A DNA stretch of 64,000 bases from Nitrospira sp. Lineage in GTDB: Bacteria > Nitrospirota > Nitrospiria > Nitrospirales > Nitrospiraceae. The stretch's first letter is position 1; each line of letters opens with the position of its first letter. The DNA lies in contig JAHBWT010000005.1 in assembly GCA_019636815.1 (NCBI GenBank), positions 37,342 to 101,341 of the forward strand, in the 5' to 3' direction. Shown here piece by piece: positions 37,075 through 48,000 of this stretch. The position numbers and the translations under genes were made by a program. The notes beneath the pieces are model-generated. The model was given only the letters and a program-made list of their open reading frames with translations. It did no database searches and had not been told where the DNA came from.

Positions 37075-40000
37075 ATGAGTGAAAGGCGAAAGGAAAGCCG
37101 AACGGATGTCGAGGGGATGTATTACCTCTCCTCCTTACAGGAAGGAGTCCTGTTTCACCACCTGTACGATTCGAAACACGATCCCTATTTCTGTCAAACA
37201 ACCTACCTGATTAAAGGGAGTGTGGACATTAACCTCTTTAAACAGGCTTTGCAGCGGGTCATGCAGAAACATGCAGTGCTACGGACCTCGTTCGTATGGG
37301 AAAAAGTGCCGCGGCCCATTCAAGTGATTCACGCTGGAGTTCAATTGCCGATGGATTACGAGGATTGGCGTTCGTGCGCCGATACAGAGCGATTCGTGGA
37401 TTTACAAGAGGTTTTGGAGGCAGATCGTCAACGGGGCTTCGAATTCAGACGACCGCCGTTATTGAAACTGCGATTGATACGGCTTAGTGAGCAGGAGTTC
37501 TATTTGGTCTGTAACCATCATCATATTTTGTTGGATGGTTGGAGTGTGCAATTGGTGTTGCGAAAGCTGTTTGCTTTTTATGCGAATTTGCGGCGATTCG
37601 GAACCAATAGAGAAGAAACAGTATATCCATATCGTGATTACATTGTCTGGTTGCAGCGGCAGGATATCGTGGCGGCGGAACAGTTCTGGCGGCAGTATTT
37701 GCGGGGGGTTTCAGGACCCACGGTGCTGCCGCTGGAAAAGCCTGGCGATCACTCGGAGAGGCCCGAGTTTCGCTATGCCGAACAAGAATGGGTATTGACC
37801 GCCGCGGAGAGCGAGCGGGTGCGGGCATTTGTTCGGCAGCACCATCTGACTGTGAATACCTTAGTCCAAGGTGCCTGGGCTTTACTGCTCCAGCGGTATA
37901 GCAACTCAACAGAGGTGGTGTTTGGCAGTACCGTATCAGGACGGCCACCGGATCTCGAAGGGGCGGACACCATGGTGGGACTGTTCATCAATACCTTGCC
38001 GGTGCGTGTCCAGATGAATCAGAGGACACCGATCGTGTCTTGGCTACAAGCCCTCCAGGAACAAAACAGTCAAGTACGCCAGTATGAATATACGCCGCTC
38101 ACGAAGATCCAGGCATGGAATGAACTGCCCAGTGGTCAGCCTTTATTTGAGACCGTGGTTGTCGCCTTCGACAACTTCTCAATAACTCAACAGACGGAAG
38201 TATTCAGTCATGGTTTTCAGATTCATGAACTTTCCTCACGAGAGGCAGGGACTGGCTACTTTCTTACAAAGGGAAGAAATAACTTTCCCTTGTCGCTTGT
38301 CGCCGGCTTGGGCACAACGATCCAAATTAGCTTTTGTTATGCGCGGGTACGGTGGAGCCATGAGGCGATGACGCGGCTGTTGATGCAGTATCGGCATGTG
38401 GTGGAGTGGCTACTCACGCATCCGCAGGCGCAGGTGGCCGAGGTCGCGGTGTTGACGCCCGAGGAGCGGCGGCAGGTGCTGATCGAATGGAATCCGACCG
38501 CGCAAGAGCCTGTAACCACAGGGTGTGTGCAGGAGCTAATTGAGACGCAGGTGTGTATGCAGCCGGAGCGAGTGGCGGTGGTGTGTGAGGAGGAGCGGCT
38601 CACCTATGCGGCATTAAACGCGCGAGCCAATCAGGTGGCCCATGCCCTTCGCGCGAGAGGAGTGGGCCCGGGGATCCGAGTGGGACTCTGTCTTGAGCGG
38701 TCGGTGGAGTTGCTCATTGGCTTGTTAGGGATTCTTAAGGCGGGGGGGGCCTATGTGCCAGTGGAGCCGACGCTGCCACCGGAACGGCTGATGTGGGTAC
38801 TGCAGAATGCCGCGGTGGCGGGGGTGCTGACACCCCAGGCTGTTGCGGAGGAGACGCGGACCGTGCTGGCTTCGATTCAAGTGTGGGAGATGGCCTCCTT
38901 GCTCGATGAGGTCATCCAGCCGGAGAGTGATGAAAACCTTCCGGCTCCGGCTCCCGAGAATCTGGCGTATCTGATTTATACGTCCGGTTCCACTGGACAG
39001 CCGAAGGGCGTAGCAGTGTCGCATCAGGCCCTCGTGAATTATGTGTCGAGCGTGTTGGCGCGTATGGCCGTGCCCGAGGCGGCCATGCAGTGGGCCTTAC
39101 TCTCAACGGTGGCGGCCGATCTCGGCCATACCATGCTGTTTGGGGCCCTTTGTGCCGGCCGGACATTGCATCTGCTCTCGACCGATCGGGGCTTTCACCC
39201 CGAGCAGATGGCGGAGTACATGCAGCGCGAACAAATTGATGTGTTGAAACTCACTCCGAGTCATCTGAGCGGTCTGCTGGATGCGACCCAGCCGGAACAG
39301 GTGCTTCCCCGGCACTGTCTTGTGTTGGGCGGAGAAGCTTTGCAGTGGACTCTGGTTGAACGTATCCAGACTCTGGCGCCGGACTGCGCAATCCTCAACC
39401 ACTATGGACCGACGGAAGCGACGGTGGGAGCGCTGACGCACAGCCTACCGTCCTCGGCGAAACCGCAAGGGGCGACGGTTCCCATCGGCCGGCCTCTCGC
39501 CCATAGTCGCGCCTACATCTTGGATCGTAATTTGGAGCTGGCGCCGATAGGCGTGCCAGGAGAATTGTATCTAGGCGGCACCGGGCTCGCGCAGGGCTAT
39601 CACGCCCAACCGAGGTTGACGGCGGAGCGATTTGTGCCGGATCCCTTTGCGACAGAGGCCAGTGGCCGGCTCTATCGAACGGGGGATCAAGCGCGGTATC
39701 GGGAGGATGGTACGATTGAGTTCCTGGGGCGACAAGATCACCAAGTCAAACTGCGCGGGTATCGAATTGAGCTCGGAGAGATCGAAGCCCAGCTGCGCCA
39801 GCACCCGGACGTCCATGAGGCGGTCGTGGTGGTGCGGGAGAACCGTGCGGAAGTCAAGCAGCTCGTGGCCTATGTGGTAGCCCAGCTAGCCCACACGGTT
39901 CAGCCGAGTGCGCTCCGTGCCAGTCTTGCGCGACGTCTCCCGGATTACATGGTGCCGCAGGCCTTCGTCGCTCTGGAAGCGTTTCCGCTGACGCGTAACG

Positions 40001-41745
40001 GCAAGCTCGACCGAGCCGCCTTACCGGATCCAGAGATGTTACGGGAGCCTGGGGCATTGGGTGATACGGCCCCGCAGACGGAAATGGAGCAGCTCTTAGC
40101 GGAGATTTGGGCGGACGTGCTGCGGCGCGAATCGGTGGGACGCCATGACAACTTCTTCGAGCTCGGGGGCGATTCGATCCTGAGTCTGCAAATTATTGCC
40201 CGCGCCCATCGGCGCGGCCTCAAGCTCACCCCTAAGCAATTGTTTGAGCATTCCACAGTCGCGGGGCTCGCTTCTGTGGCTGTAGTCCAAAGGACAGACT
40301 CTGTCGTCTCATCGAATGCGCCGGTCATGGGGACTGTCCCGCTCACGCCGATTCAACACTGGTTTTTTGAGGCCCAGCATCCGAATCCTCATCACTGGAA
40401 CCAGGCGGTCTTGTTGGAGATAAGGCAGTCATTGAACTTTACGTGGCTCACGCAAGCCGTGCAGGCGCTAGTGGCCCATCACGACGTTTTGCGGCTCCGA
40501 TTTCACCAGAATGCAGGTGGGCAGTGGATGCAAACCTATGCAGCGACGGAATCTCAGCTGATTTGTGAACGGGTTGATTTAGCGGCATTGGCTCAGAAAC
40601 AGCTTAGGCCATGGCCAGAGGTAATGGAAAAGGTGGCGACTGAGGCGCACCAGAAACTGCACATTACCCACGGACCATTAATACGGGTGGTGTACTTCGA
40701 TCGAGGACCGGATGAAACGAGTCGCTTGTTGTTGATCATTCACCATTTAGTCGTCGATGGCGTGTCCTGGCGCATTCTCATCGAAGATCTTCAGCTGGCT
40801 TACCGACAACTGGAGCAAGGACAACTAATATCCTTACCCGCCAAGAGTACGTCATTAAAATCGTGGCGAGAGCACTTGGGAGTCTATGTGGAATCTAAAT
40901 CCCTTCAGTCCGAATTGGACTATTGGACAGGGGACAATGCCACACATACACACTTCCCATGTTCCATGACGGAAGAAGCCAATCTGGTTGGCAATACCGT
41001 CACGGTAACCGTGAGTCTGAGTGCGGAAGAGACGCACTCTCTGCTGCATGATGTGCCGCCAGTCTATCGGACTGAGATCAACGATATTCTGCTCACGGCA
41101 CTGGCCCAAACATTATGTGAATGGAGTGGACAGCCATCGCTGCGTGTGGAGTTGGAAGGGCACGGCCGTGAGGATCTGTTCGACGGCGTCGACCTCTCGC
41201 GAACTGTCGGTTGGTTCACGACACGGTTTCCGGTGACATTGACACCAGGGAACGCTGGCCCGGGAGCGGCAATTCAAGCCGTTAAGTCTCAATTGAGGCG
41301 AATTCCTAAGAAAGGCATCGGGTATGGAATCCTGCGCTACCTCAACTCGGACGCCACAACACACGAGACTTTTCTGGCCGCTCCCCCTCCATTAGTCACT
41401 TTTAACTATCTCGGACAATTGGACATTCCTCTGGAAGGAGAGTCTCTATTTGGCATAGCTATGGGGTCTGTCGGACAGTCGCGTGATCCACACAGCAGAC
41501 GATCTGAAGTCTTGAGTATCAATGCTAGCATTGTTGCAAGGCGGCTCACAATTGACTGGACTTATCCACCGTGCGGGCCTGACGCCGCTACGATGAAATG
41601 CCTCGCATACCGCTATATGAGCGATTTGCGAGAATTACTTGTCCACTGCGGCTCTCCTGATGCCGGCGGAATTGTGGCTGGTGATTTTGAAGACGCAAAT
41701 TTGAGCGATGAAGAACTCCATGACTTATTGAAGGAGATTGGATAA
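37075..41745 (+). CDS. NRPS module: C-A(Asp)-PCP-E
   Basis: A 1556-residue single-module synthetase starting six bases after the previous stop. The C domain (about 10-450) has intact HHILLDG near 149-155 and the YYLSSLQEGVLFH opening of the D-Cys-L class. The A domain (about 480-985) gives the code DLTKVGHVGK, one conservative change from the standard Asp code. The carrier serine is Ser1034 (GGDSILS). The E domain (about 1085-1550) has intact HHLVVDG, EGHGRED and FNYLGQ, so D-Asp is expected. The Asp is a likely target of the SyrP-like hydroxylase. The A-PCP-E part is nearly identical in DNA to the second module of the protein at 45070-53103. Confidence 0.93.
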   Translation: MSERRKESRTDVEGMYYLSSLQEGVLFHHLYDSKHDPYFCQTTYLIKGSVDINLFKQALQRVMQKHAVLRTSFVWEKVPRPIQVIHAGVQLPMDYEDWRSCADTERFVDLQEVLEADRQRGFEFRRPPLLKLRLIRLSEQEFYLVCNHHHILLDGWSVQLVLRKLFAFYANLRRFGTNREETVYPYRDYIVWLQRQDIVAAEQFWRQYLRGVSGPTVLPLEKPGDHSERPEFRYAEQEWVLTAAESERVRAFVRQHHLTVNTLVQGAWALLLQRYSNSTEVVFGSTVSGRPPDLEGADTMVGLFINTLPVRVQMNQRTPIVSWLQALQEQNSQVRQYEYTPLTKIQAWNELPSGQPLFETVVVAFDNFSITQQTEVFSHGFQIHELSSREAGTGYFLTKGRNNFPLSLVAGLGTTIQISFCYARVRWSHEAMTRLLMQYRHVVEWLLTHPQAQVAEVAVLTPEERRQVLIEWNPTAQEPVTTGCVQELIETQVCMQPERVAVVCEEERLTYAALNARANQVAHALRARGVGPGIRVGLCLERSVELLIGLLGILKAGGAYVPVEPTLPPERLMWVLQNAAVAGVLTPQAVAEETRTVLASIQVWEMASLLDEVIQPESDENLPAPAPENLAYLIYTSGSTGQPKGVAVSHQALVNYVSSVLARMAVPEAAMQWALLSTVAADLGHTMLFGALCAGRTLHLLSTDRGFHPEQMAEYMQREQIDVLKLTPSHLSGLLDATQPEQVLPRHCLVLGGEALQWTLVERIQTLAPDCAILNHYGPTEATVGALTHSLPSSAKPQGATVPIGRPLAHSRAYILDRNLELAPIGVPGELYLGGTGLAQGYHAQPRLTAERFVPDPFATEASGRLYRTGDQARYREDGTIEFLGRQDHQVKLRGYRIELGEIEAQLRQHPDVHEAVVVVRENRAEVKQLVAYVVAQLAHTVQPSALRASLARRLPDYMVPQAFVALEAFPLTRNGKLDRAALPDPEMLREPGALGDTAPQTEMEQLLAEIWADVLRRESVGRHDNFFELGGDSILSLQIIARAHRRGLKLTPKQLFEHSTVAGLASVAVVQRTDSVVSSNAPVMGTVPLTPIQHWFFEAQHPNPHHWNQAVLLEIRQSLNFTWLTQAVQALVAHHDVLRLRFHQNAGGQWMQTYAATESQLICERVDLAALAQKQLRPWPEVMEKVATEAHQKLHITHGPLIRVVYFDRGPDETSRLLLIIHHLVVDGVSWRILIEDLQLAYRQLEQGQLISLPAKSTSLKSWREHLGVYVESKSLQSELDYWTGDNATHTHFPCSMTEEANLVGNTVTVTVSLSAEETHSLLHDVPPVYRTEINDILLTALAQTLCEWSGQPSLRVELEGHGREDLFDGVDLSRTVGWFTTRFPVTLTPGNAGPGAAIQAVKSQLRRIPKKGIGYGILRYLNSDATTHETFLAAPPPLVTFNYLGQLDIPLEGESLFGIAMGSVGQSRDPHSRRSEVLSINASIVARRLTIDWTYPPCGPDAATMKCLAYRYMSDLRELLVHCGSPDAGGIVAGDFEDANLSDEELHDLLKEIG

Positions 41746-41751
41746 CTGGCT

Positions 41752-44700
41752 ATGTCAAGTCAGATTGAGTCAGCCAAGAACATTGACCATATATATCCTC
41801 TTTCGCCCATGCAAGAGGGACTGCTCTTTCATACTTTGCTCAATCCGGGGTCCGGTGTCTATCTCATGCAAGATCGATATTCTCTGACAGGCGAGCTAGA
41901 CCATGCTGCCTTTCGACAGGCCTGGCAACGCGTCATTGATCGACACGATATTCTGCGTACATCGTTCGTTTGGGAAAACCAGAAGCGACCGTTGCAGGTC
42001 GTGCACAAACGGATGGATGTACCCTTGGTTGAACTGGATTGGCGAAAATTGTCGGCAATTCAGCAGCAACAGGAACTTGACAATCTTCTCCAGCAGGAGC
42101 TCCAAGCCGGCTTTGACTTTTCTCGTGCGCCACTGTTGCGTCTTAGACTGATACGGCTGACGGACAGTTCATATCAAATTATCAGAAGTTATCATCTCAT
42201 CTTAATGGATGCCTGGTGTCTTTCCTTGCTGATGGTCGATTTCTTTACCTTCTATAAGGCCTTGGTTCAAGGACAGGAACGGAGTCTTGAAAAACCGCGT
42301 GCCTACAAAGATTACATTGCATGGCTACAAAAACAGGACCCATTGGAGGCCGAGCGCTTCTGGCGGAAGATTCTGCATGGTCGAACTACTCCGACACCGT
42401 TAGGTGTGGTGCATCGGAATTTGAAGGACGAAAGCAGTGTGGCGGCTATGGCGGACCAGATACTGCATCTATCCGCCGAAACTACCGGTACGTTACTCAC
42501 ATTGTCCAAAGAGCATCAGATAACCCTGAACACCTTTCTGCAAGGCGCTTGGGCTCTGTTGATGAGTGGATACAGCGGGGAAAGCGATGTGCTGTTTGGA
42601 GTCACTGTCGCCGGTCGGCCTGTGGACTTGGAAGGAGTTGAGTCGATAGTCGGTCTTTTCATCAACAGTTTGCCATTACGAGTGCAAATTCCAAAAGACA
42701 GTAGGTTGATGGAATGGTTGCAAAGTCTCCTCGCCCAAAATCTCTGTATGCGACAGTACGAGTATGCGTCACTCGTCCAAATCCAAGGATGGAGTGAGGT
42801 GCCGCGTGGTCAACCTCTCTTTGAATCACTGCTTGTCTATGAAAATGTGCCTGTCGATCCGTTCTTGACTCATCATGGATTGCCATTTCGGGCGCAGCAA
42901 GAGCGAAACCGAACACACACGAACTACCCGCTGACGGTGGTCATCATGCTGGGAGAGCAACTTGGCCTTCAGCTAACCTACGACCAGCGACAATTTGATG
43001 ACGCGATTATTATTCGAATGCTGGAACAGTTTCAATATCTATTAGAGCAGATGGCGCAGCGACCTCATTGCCGCCTTGGAGACCTTACCCCTCTTCTTCC
43101 GAGAGAGCGCCACCAATTGACAGTGAACTGGAATGCGACGACGGCGACGTATCCGGCAGAGGCGAGTGTGGCAGAGCTGTTCGAGGCACAGATGAAACGG
43201 ACGCCGAAGGCGATAGCGGTACGGTGTGGAGCAGAATCGGTGACCTATGCCGAGTTGGATCGGCGGGCTGAGCAGGTGGCGTACGCTTTAGTGGATGATG
43301 GAGTGGGACCGGAGACGATCGTCGCGGTGTTGGTCGAGCGCAGCCTTGATCTGATGGTACTGATGCTGGGGATCTTTAAGGCGGGAGCCGCCTATCTTCC
43401 GTTGGACCCACATCATCCCGCTGGCCGGTGGCAACAAATTCTTACACAGGGCCAGGTGCCGTGGCTTTTGACTACCGAGGCGTTTCAGCATCACATGATT
43501 GGCGCGATGGAGTTCGAAGCGAGGGAGAACCAGTTACGGATTCGAACATTGGAATCTTTTGTGACCACTCTCGGGGATATGTCCCGGTCCCCTCGCCGAA
43601 CCCATCCAAGCCAACTGGCCTATGTGATTTATACCTCGGGCTCGACGGGGATACCCAAGGGTGCGATGGTCACGCAACAGGGGATGATCAACAACGTCTG
43701 GGGCAAGGTGCCGCTATTAGGACTAACGGCGACGGATGTGGTGGCTCAGACGGCTTCGCACTGTTTCGATATCTCGGTGTGGCAATTGCTGAGTGCACTC
43801 TTGTGTGGTGGCCGGGTGGAGATTCTCACAGAGGACATTGTTCGGGATCCGCCGCGATTGCTTGCAGAATTGGCGCGGACCGGCGTGACAGTGGCGGAAT
43901 TAGTGCCTTCGCTGTTGCGCGAAGTGCTCGCAGTCGAGCCGTCGATGACCTTGCCGACCTTGCGGTGGCTTTTGCCGACGGGGGAGGCGATTCTCCCCGA
44001 GCTATGCCGGACCTGGTTTGCGCAGTATCCTGCTGTGCCGCTGCTCAATGCCTATGGTCCGGCGGAGTGTGCGGACGATGTGGCGTACTATGCCCTGACA
44101 AGTCCACCTGGGACAGAAGAAACTGTGGTCCCGATCGGGCGACCGGCCGCGAATTTGCGGCTCTATATTCTGAGCCCGGACCTGCAGATGATGCCCATTG
44201 GTGTAACGGGGGAGATTTGTATCGGAGGGGTGGGAGTCGGGCGAGGATATTTAGAAGATCCGGCACGGACGGCGGGGGCCTTTGTGCCGCATCCCTTTGC
44301 AGCAACGCCAGGGGAACGCTTGTATCGGACGGGCGATCTGGGCAGGTATCGCGAGGATGGGACCCTAGAATTTCTCGGGCGCCGAGATCAGCAAGTCAAG
44401 GTACGCGGGTATCGGATTGAACTAGGAGAGGTGGAAGCGGTCTTGGCGGCGCAGCCGGGTGTGCAGGAGCAGGTTGTGATCGTTCGAGAAGAGCGTCCAG
44501 GCCAGGCGCAACTCGTGGCCTATGTGGTGGTCCACGGTGAAGAGACGACGGGAGCGGCCTTGCGGCAGGCGCTTCGCGACCGCTTGCCGGACTATATGGT
44601 GCCCTCCGTTTTCGTCTTACTCGATGCCCTGCCGTTGACTCCCAACGGCAAGATCGATCAAAAAGCGCTGCCATCTCCAGAGGGTGTAACTCAGTCTGAT

Positions 44701-45003
44701 GATCGCTATGAGGCACCGCAGACCCCGACAGAAGAGCTCCTGGCAGGCATCTGGACTGAACTCTTAGGGGTGTCTCGCGTCGGTCGCCATGATAACTTCT
44801 TCGACCTCGGCGGCCATTCCTTGTTGGCAGTTCAACTTCTGTCTCGGTTGAGAAAAGTGTTCAGGGTTGAGTTGACTCTGAGAGACCTATTTATGGCTCC
44901 AACAGTAGTCCAAATTGCTGATCGTATCGAAGAATACCTCATCAAACAGCTGGAAGGATTATCAGATAGCGAAACAGAAGATATGTTAATCGGTCGCAGT
45001 TGA
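41752..45003 (+). CDS. NRPS module: C(variant)-A(Dab)-PCP
   Basis: A 1083-residue single module. The C domain has the opening of a D-Cys-L domain (IYPLSPMQEGLLFH), as expected after an E domain. Its active-site motif reads HLILMDA (His148-Ala154): the second, catalytic histidine of HHxxxDG is Leu149. The A domain (about 475-980) gives the code DIWELTADDK, which I associate from memory with diaminobutyrate in pyoverdine-type synthetases; the Dab aminotransferase in the operon agrees. Carrier serine is Ser1023 (GGHSLLA). There is no E domain, so L-Dab is expected. The A domain and the variant C domain are closely similar to those of the last synthetase. Confidence 0.92.
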   Translation: MSSQIESAKNIDHIYPLSPMQEGLLFHTLLNPGSGVYLMQDRYSLTGELDHAAFRQAWQRVIDRHDILRTSFVWENQKRPLQVVHKRMDVPLVELDWRKLSAIQQQQELDNLLQQELQAGFDFSRAPLLRLRLIRLTDSSYQIIRSYHLILMDAWCLSLLMVDFFTFYKALVQGQERSLEKPRAYKDYIAWLQKQDPLEAERFWRKILHGRTTPTPLGVVHRNLKDESSVAAMADQILHLSAETTGTLLTLSKEHQITLNTFLQGAWALLMSGYSGESDVLFGVTVAGRPVDLEGVESIVGLFINSLPLRVQIPKDSRLMEWLQSLLAQNLCMRQYEYASLVQIQGWSEVPRGQPLFESLLVYENVPVDPFLTHHGLPFRAQQERNRTHTNYPLTVVIMLGEQLGLQLTYDQRQFDDAIIIRMLEQFQYLLEQMAQRPHCRLGDLTPLLPRERHQLTVNWNATTATYPAEASVAELFEAQMKRTPKAIAVRCGAESVTYAELDRRAEQVAYALVDDGVGPETIVAVLVERSLDLMVLMLGIFKAGAAYLPLDPHHPAGRWQQILTQGQVPWLLTTEAFQHHMIGAMEFEARENQLRIRTLESFVTTLGDMSRSPRRTHPSQLAYVIYTSGSTGIPKGAMVTQQGMINNVWGKVPLLGLTATDVVAQTASHCFDISVWQLLSALLCGGRVEILTEDIVRDPPRLLAELARTGVTVAELVPSLLREVLAVEPSMTLPTLRWLLPTGEAILPELCRTWFAQYPAVPLLNAYGPAECADDVAYYALTSPPGTEETVVPIGRPAANLRLYILSPDLQMMPIGVTGEICIGGVGVGRGYLEDPARTAGAFVPHPFAATPGERLYRTGDLGRYREDGTLEFLGRRDQQVKVRGYRIELGEVEAVLAAQPGVQEQVVIVREERPGQAQLVAYVVVHGEETTGAALRQALRDRLPDYMVPSVFVLLDALPLTPNGKIDQKALPSPEGVTQSDDRYEAPQTPTEELLAGIWTELLGVSRVGRHDNFFDLGGHSLLAVQLLSRLRKVFRVELTLRDLFMAPTVVQIADRIEEYLIKQLEGLSDSETEDMLIGRS

Positions 45004-45069
45004 AAAGTCTTTGTTTGAATAGACTATATTTCTGTTGGTGATACAAGACCTCCGACAGTGAGGAAAGCT

Positions 45070-48000
45070 ATGCCTGAAAAGACAAAGGTAATCAGCGGAC
45101 GCTCCCATCTTTCTCTCCAGAAGCAGGCGGTTCTCGAAAAGCTCTTACGGGGTGAATTGGCAAGTGTCCCAGACAAATACACCATCTCTCGTCGCTCAAA
45201 TCCAAACGAACCTGCTCCATTGTCGTATGCGCAACAGCGATTGTGGTTTCTGTGGCAGATGGAACCGGAGAATCCATTTTACAATGTGCCACTCGTTGCC
45301 AGATTAAAGGGTAATTTGAATATAGAAGCTTTAGTAAAAAGCTTTGAAGCGTTGGTTCAACGCCATGAAATATTACGTACAACCTATAGTGCGGTAGATG
45401 GACAGCCCAGACAAATCATTGCCTCATCCTGGAATGGATCTGTGAATATAAAGGATCTTGGCACCTTGCCGGAACCTCTGCGTGAAGCTGAGGCGCAACG
45501 GCTGGCTAATGAGGAAACTCAGCGTCCATTTGACTTGACCCATGAGTCGGCGTTGCGTGTGTGTTTAATACGTCTAGAAGAACAAGAGTATGTGCTTCTA
45601 ATCACATTTCATCACAGTATTGATGATGCTTGGTCTCTGGGCATCGTGGTTCGAGAATTAAAAGTGTTGTACGAGGGCTATACCATAGGAAAATCATCTC
45701 CCTTGCAGCCCCTCCCAATTCAATATGCAGATTTTGCAGCCTGGCAACGGAATTGGTTAGAAGGGGGTGAGTTGGATCGTCAACTGAGTTATTGGAGAAG
45801 GCAATTAGGTGTAGATCATCCTCTATTAGAATTACCCACTGATCGTCCCCGTCCAGCTGTACAAACCTACAAGGGAGCATCCTATGAATTTCCTTTCGAT
45901 GCTGATTTGGTCCGACTGCTGAATAGTTTTGCGCAAAGATATGACATCACGTCGTACATGGTGCTGTTGTCGGCCTTCAAAATATTACTGTATCGATATA
46001 CCAGGCAAACAGATCTTCGTATAGGAGTCCTGGTTGCCAATCGGACTCGACCGGAACTTGAAGGTTTAGTAGGATTTTTTGTCAATAATGTGGTGATGCG
46101 GACAGATTTAACGGGGAATCCCACCGTCGAGGAAGTTCTGCGACAGGTGAAAACGGTCACGCTTGATGGGCAGGCGCACCAAGATCTCCCCTTTGAACGT
46201 CTAGTGGAAGAACTGAATCCGCCTAGGAGCCTTGCCTATCACCCCTTATTTCAAGTCGTGCATAACCATAATTGGCTACAGAATGGAGGGCGACTTGAAT
46301 TAGAGGGAGTGGTCATTGAACGCTACGAATATGATCATCCCATCGCGGAATTTGATTTGATGTTAAGCACTATTGAGACGGGCGAACAATTACTCCCGTC
46401 ATTTAGGTACAGCACGGACCTGTTCAATCGAGAAACGATTGAGCGCATGTCTCGACATTGGATGACTGTATTGCGAAACATGCTCGCATCCCCGACCGAA
46501 CGCATCGACCAACTATCGCTGTTGGACGAAGCGGCGCAAGAAGAAATGCTGCAAAAGGGGGCTGAACTATCCTTTACAGACATTCAACAATTGCAGACTC
46601 TCTCGCAGCTCTTTGAGGCGCAAGTCGCCCGGACCCCGGAGGCCGTGGCGGTGGTGTGTGAGGATAAGCAGCTCACCTATGGGGAGTTGAATGGGCGGGC
46701 CAATCAGCTGGCGCACTATCTTCAAGGGCAAGGGGTCGGGCCGGATGTGTTGGTGGGACTCTGCATGGAGCGGTCGGTGGAGCTGGTGGTCAGCCTGCTA
46801 GGCATTCTGAAGGCGGGCGGGGCGTATGTGCCGATTGATCCCAGCTATCCAGCGGACCGAATTACCTACATGCTGGAGGATTCCCACGCGACACTGCTGC
46901 TGACGGAACACAATCTGCGGGAGATCCTGCCCTCTACTATGGCCACGGTGGTGTGTCTGGACCGCGATTGGTCGACGATCGCGCAGGAATCATCGAATAA
47001 TCCGCTTAGCCAGGCCGGACCAGAGAGTCTGGCCTATATTATTTACACATCCGGCTCCACGGGACGGCCGAAGGGCGTGATGGTGCCGCATGGCAATGTG
47101 GTGCGGCTCTTTGCCACGACGCAGGAGTGGTTTCACTTTGATGGGCAGGATACCTGGACCTTATTTCATTCCTATGCGTTTGATTTTTCCGTGTGGGAAC
47201 TGTGGGGAGCCTTGCTGTATGGCGGCCGCTTAGTGGTCGTGCCGTACTGGGTGAGTCGCTCGCCGGAGCAGTTCTATGACTTGCTGTGTCAGGAGCGGGT
47301 CACGGTGTTGAACCAGACTCCTTCGGCCTTTCGGCAACTAGTGCAAGTGGACGGTATGCGTGCGGGGCACGACGAGTTGGCGCTCCGGGTGGTGATCTTT
47401 GGTGGCGAGGCGTTAGATCCTATCAGCCTGGGACCATGGTTTGAGCGACACGGTGATCAACACCCGCGCTTAGTCAATATGTATGGCATTACCGAGACGA
47501 CGGTACATGTGACCTACTGTCCCGTGACCTCGGGGATGAGTGCCGTGCCAGCCAAACTAGATGGCGGGATTGGCCGAGGGATTCCGGATTTACAACTCTA
47601 TCTGTTGGGTCCGACGCAGCAATTGGTGCCCATCGGCGTGCCCGGTGAGATCTATGTGGGGGGGGCGGGGTTGGCACGAGGCTACTTGAATCGTCCTGAA
47701 TTGACGGCTGAGCGATTTATTCCGAATCCCTATGGCACTCGGTCGGGGGAGCGCTTGTATCGGACGGGCGATGCAGGTCGCTGGGAGCCGGATGGGCAGT
47801 TAACCTATGTCGGGCGGGTGGACCAGCAGGTGAAGGTACGGGGATTCCGGATTGAGCTAGGCGAGATCGAAGCGCGCCTGCTCGAACATCCCGCGGTGCA
47901 GGCCGCGGTGGTGCTGGCCCGGGAGGATGAGCAAGAGGAGAAGTACTTAGTGGCGTACGTGGTGCCGGCCGCGAGCGGTGCTGTGACGGTGGAAGAGGTG

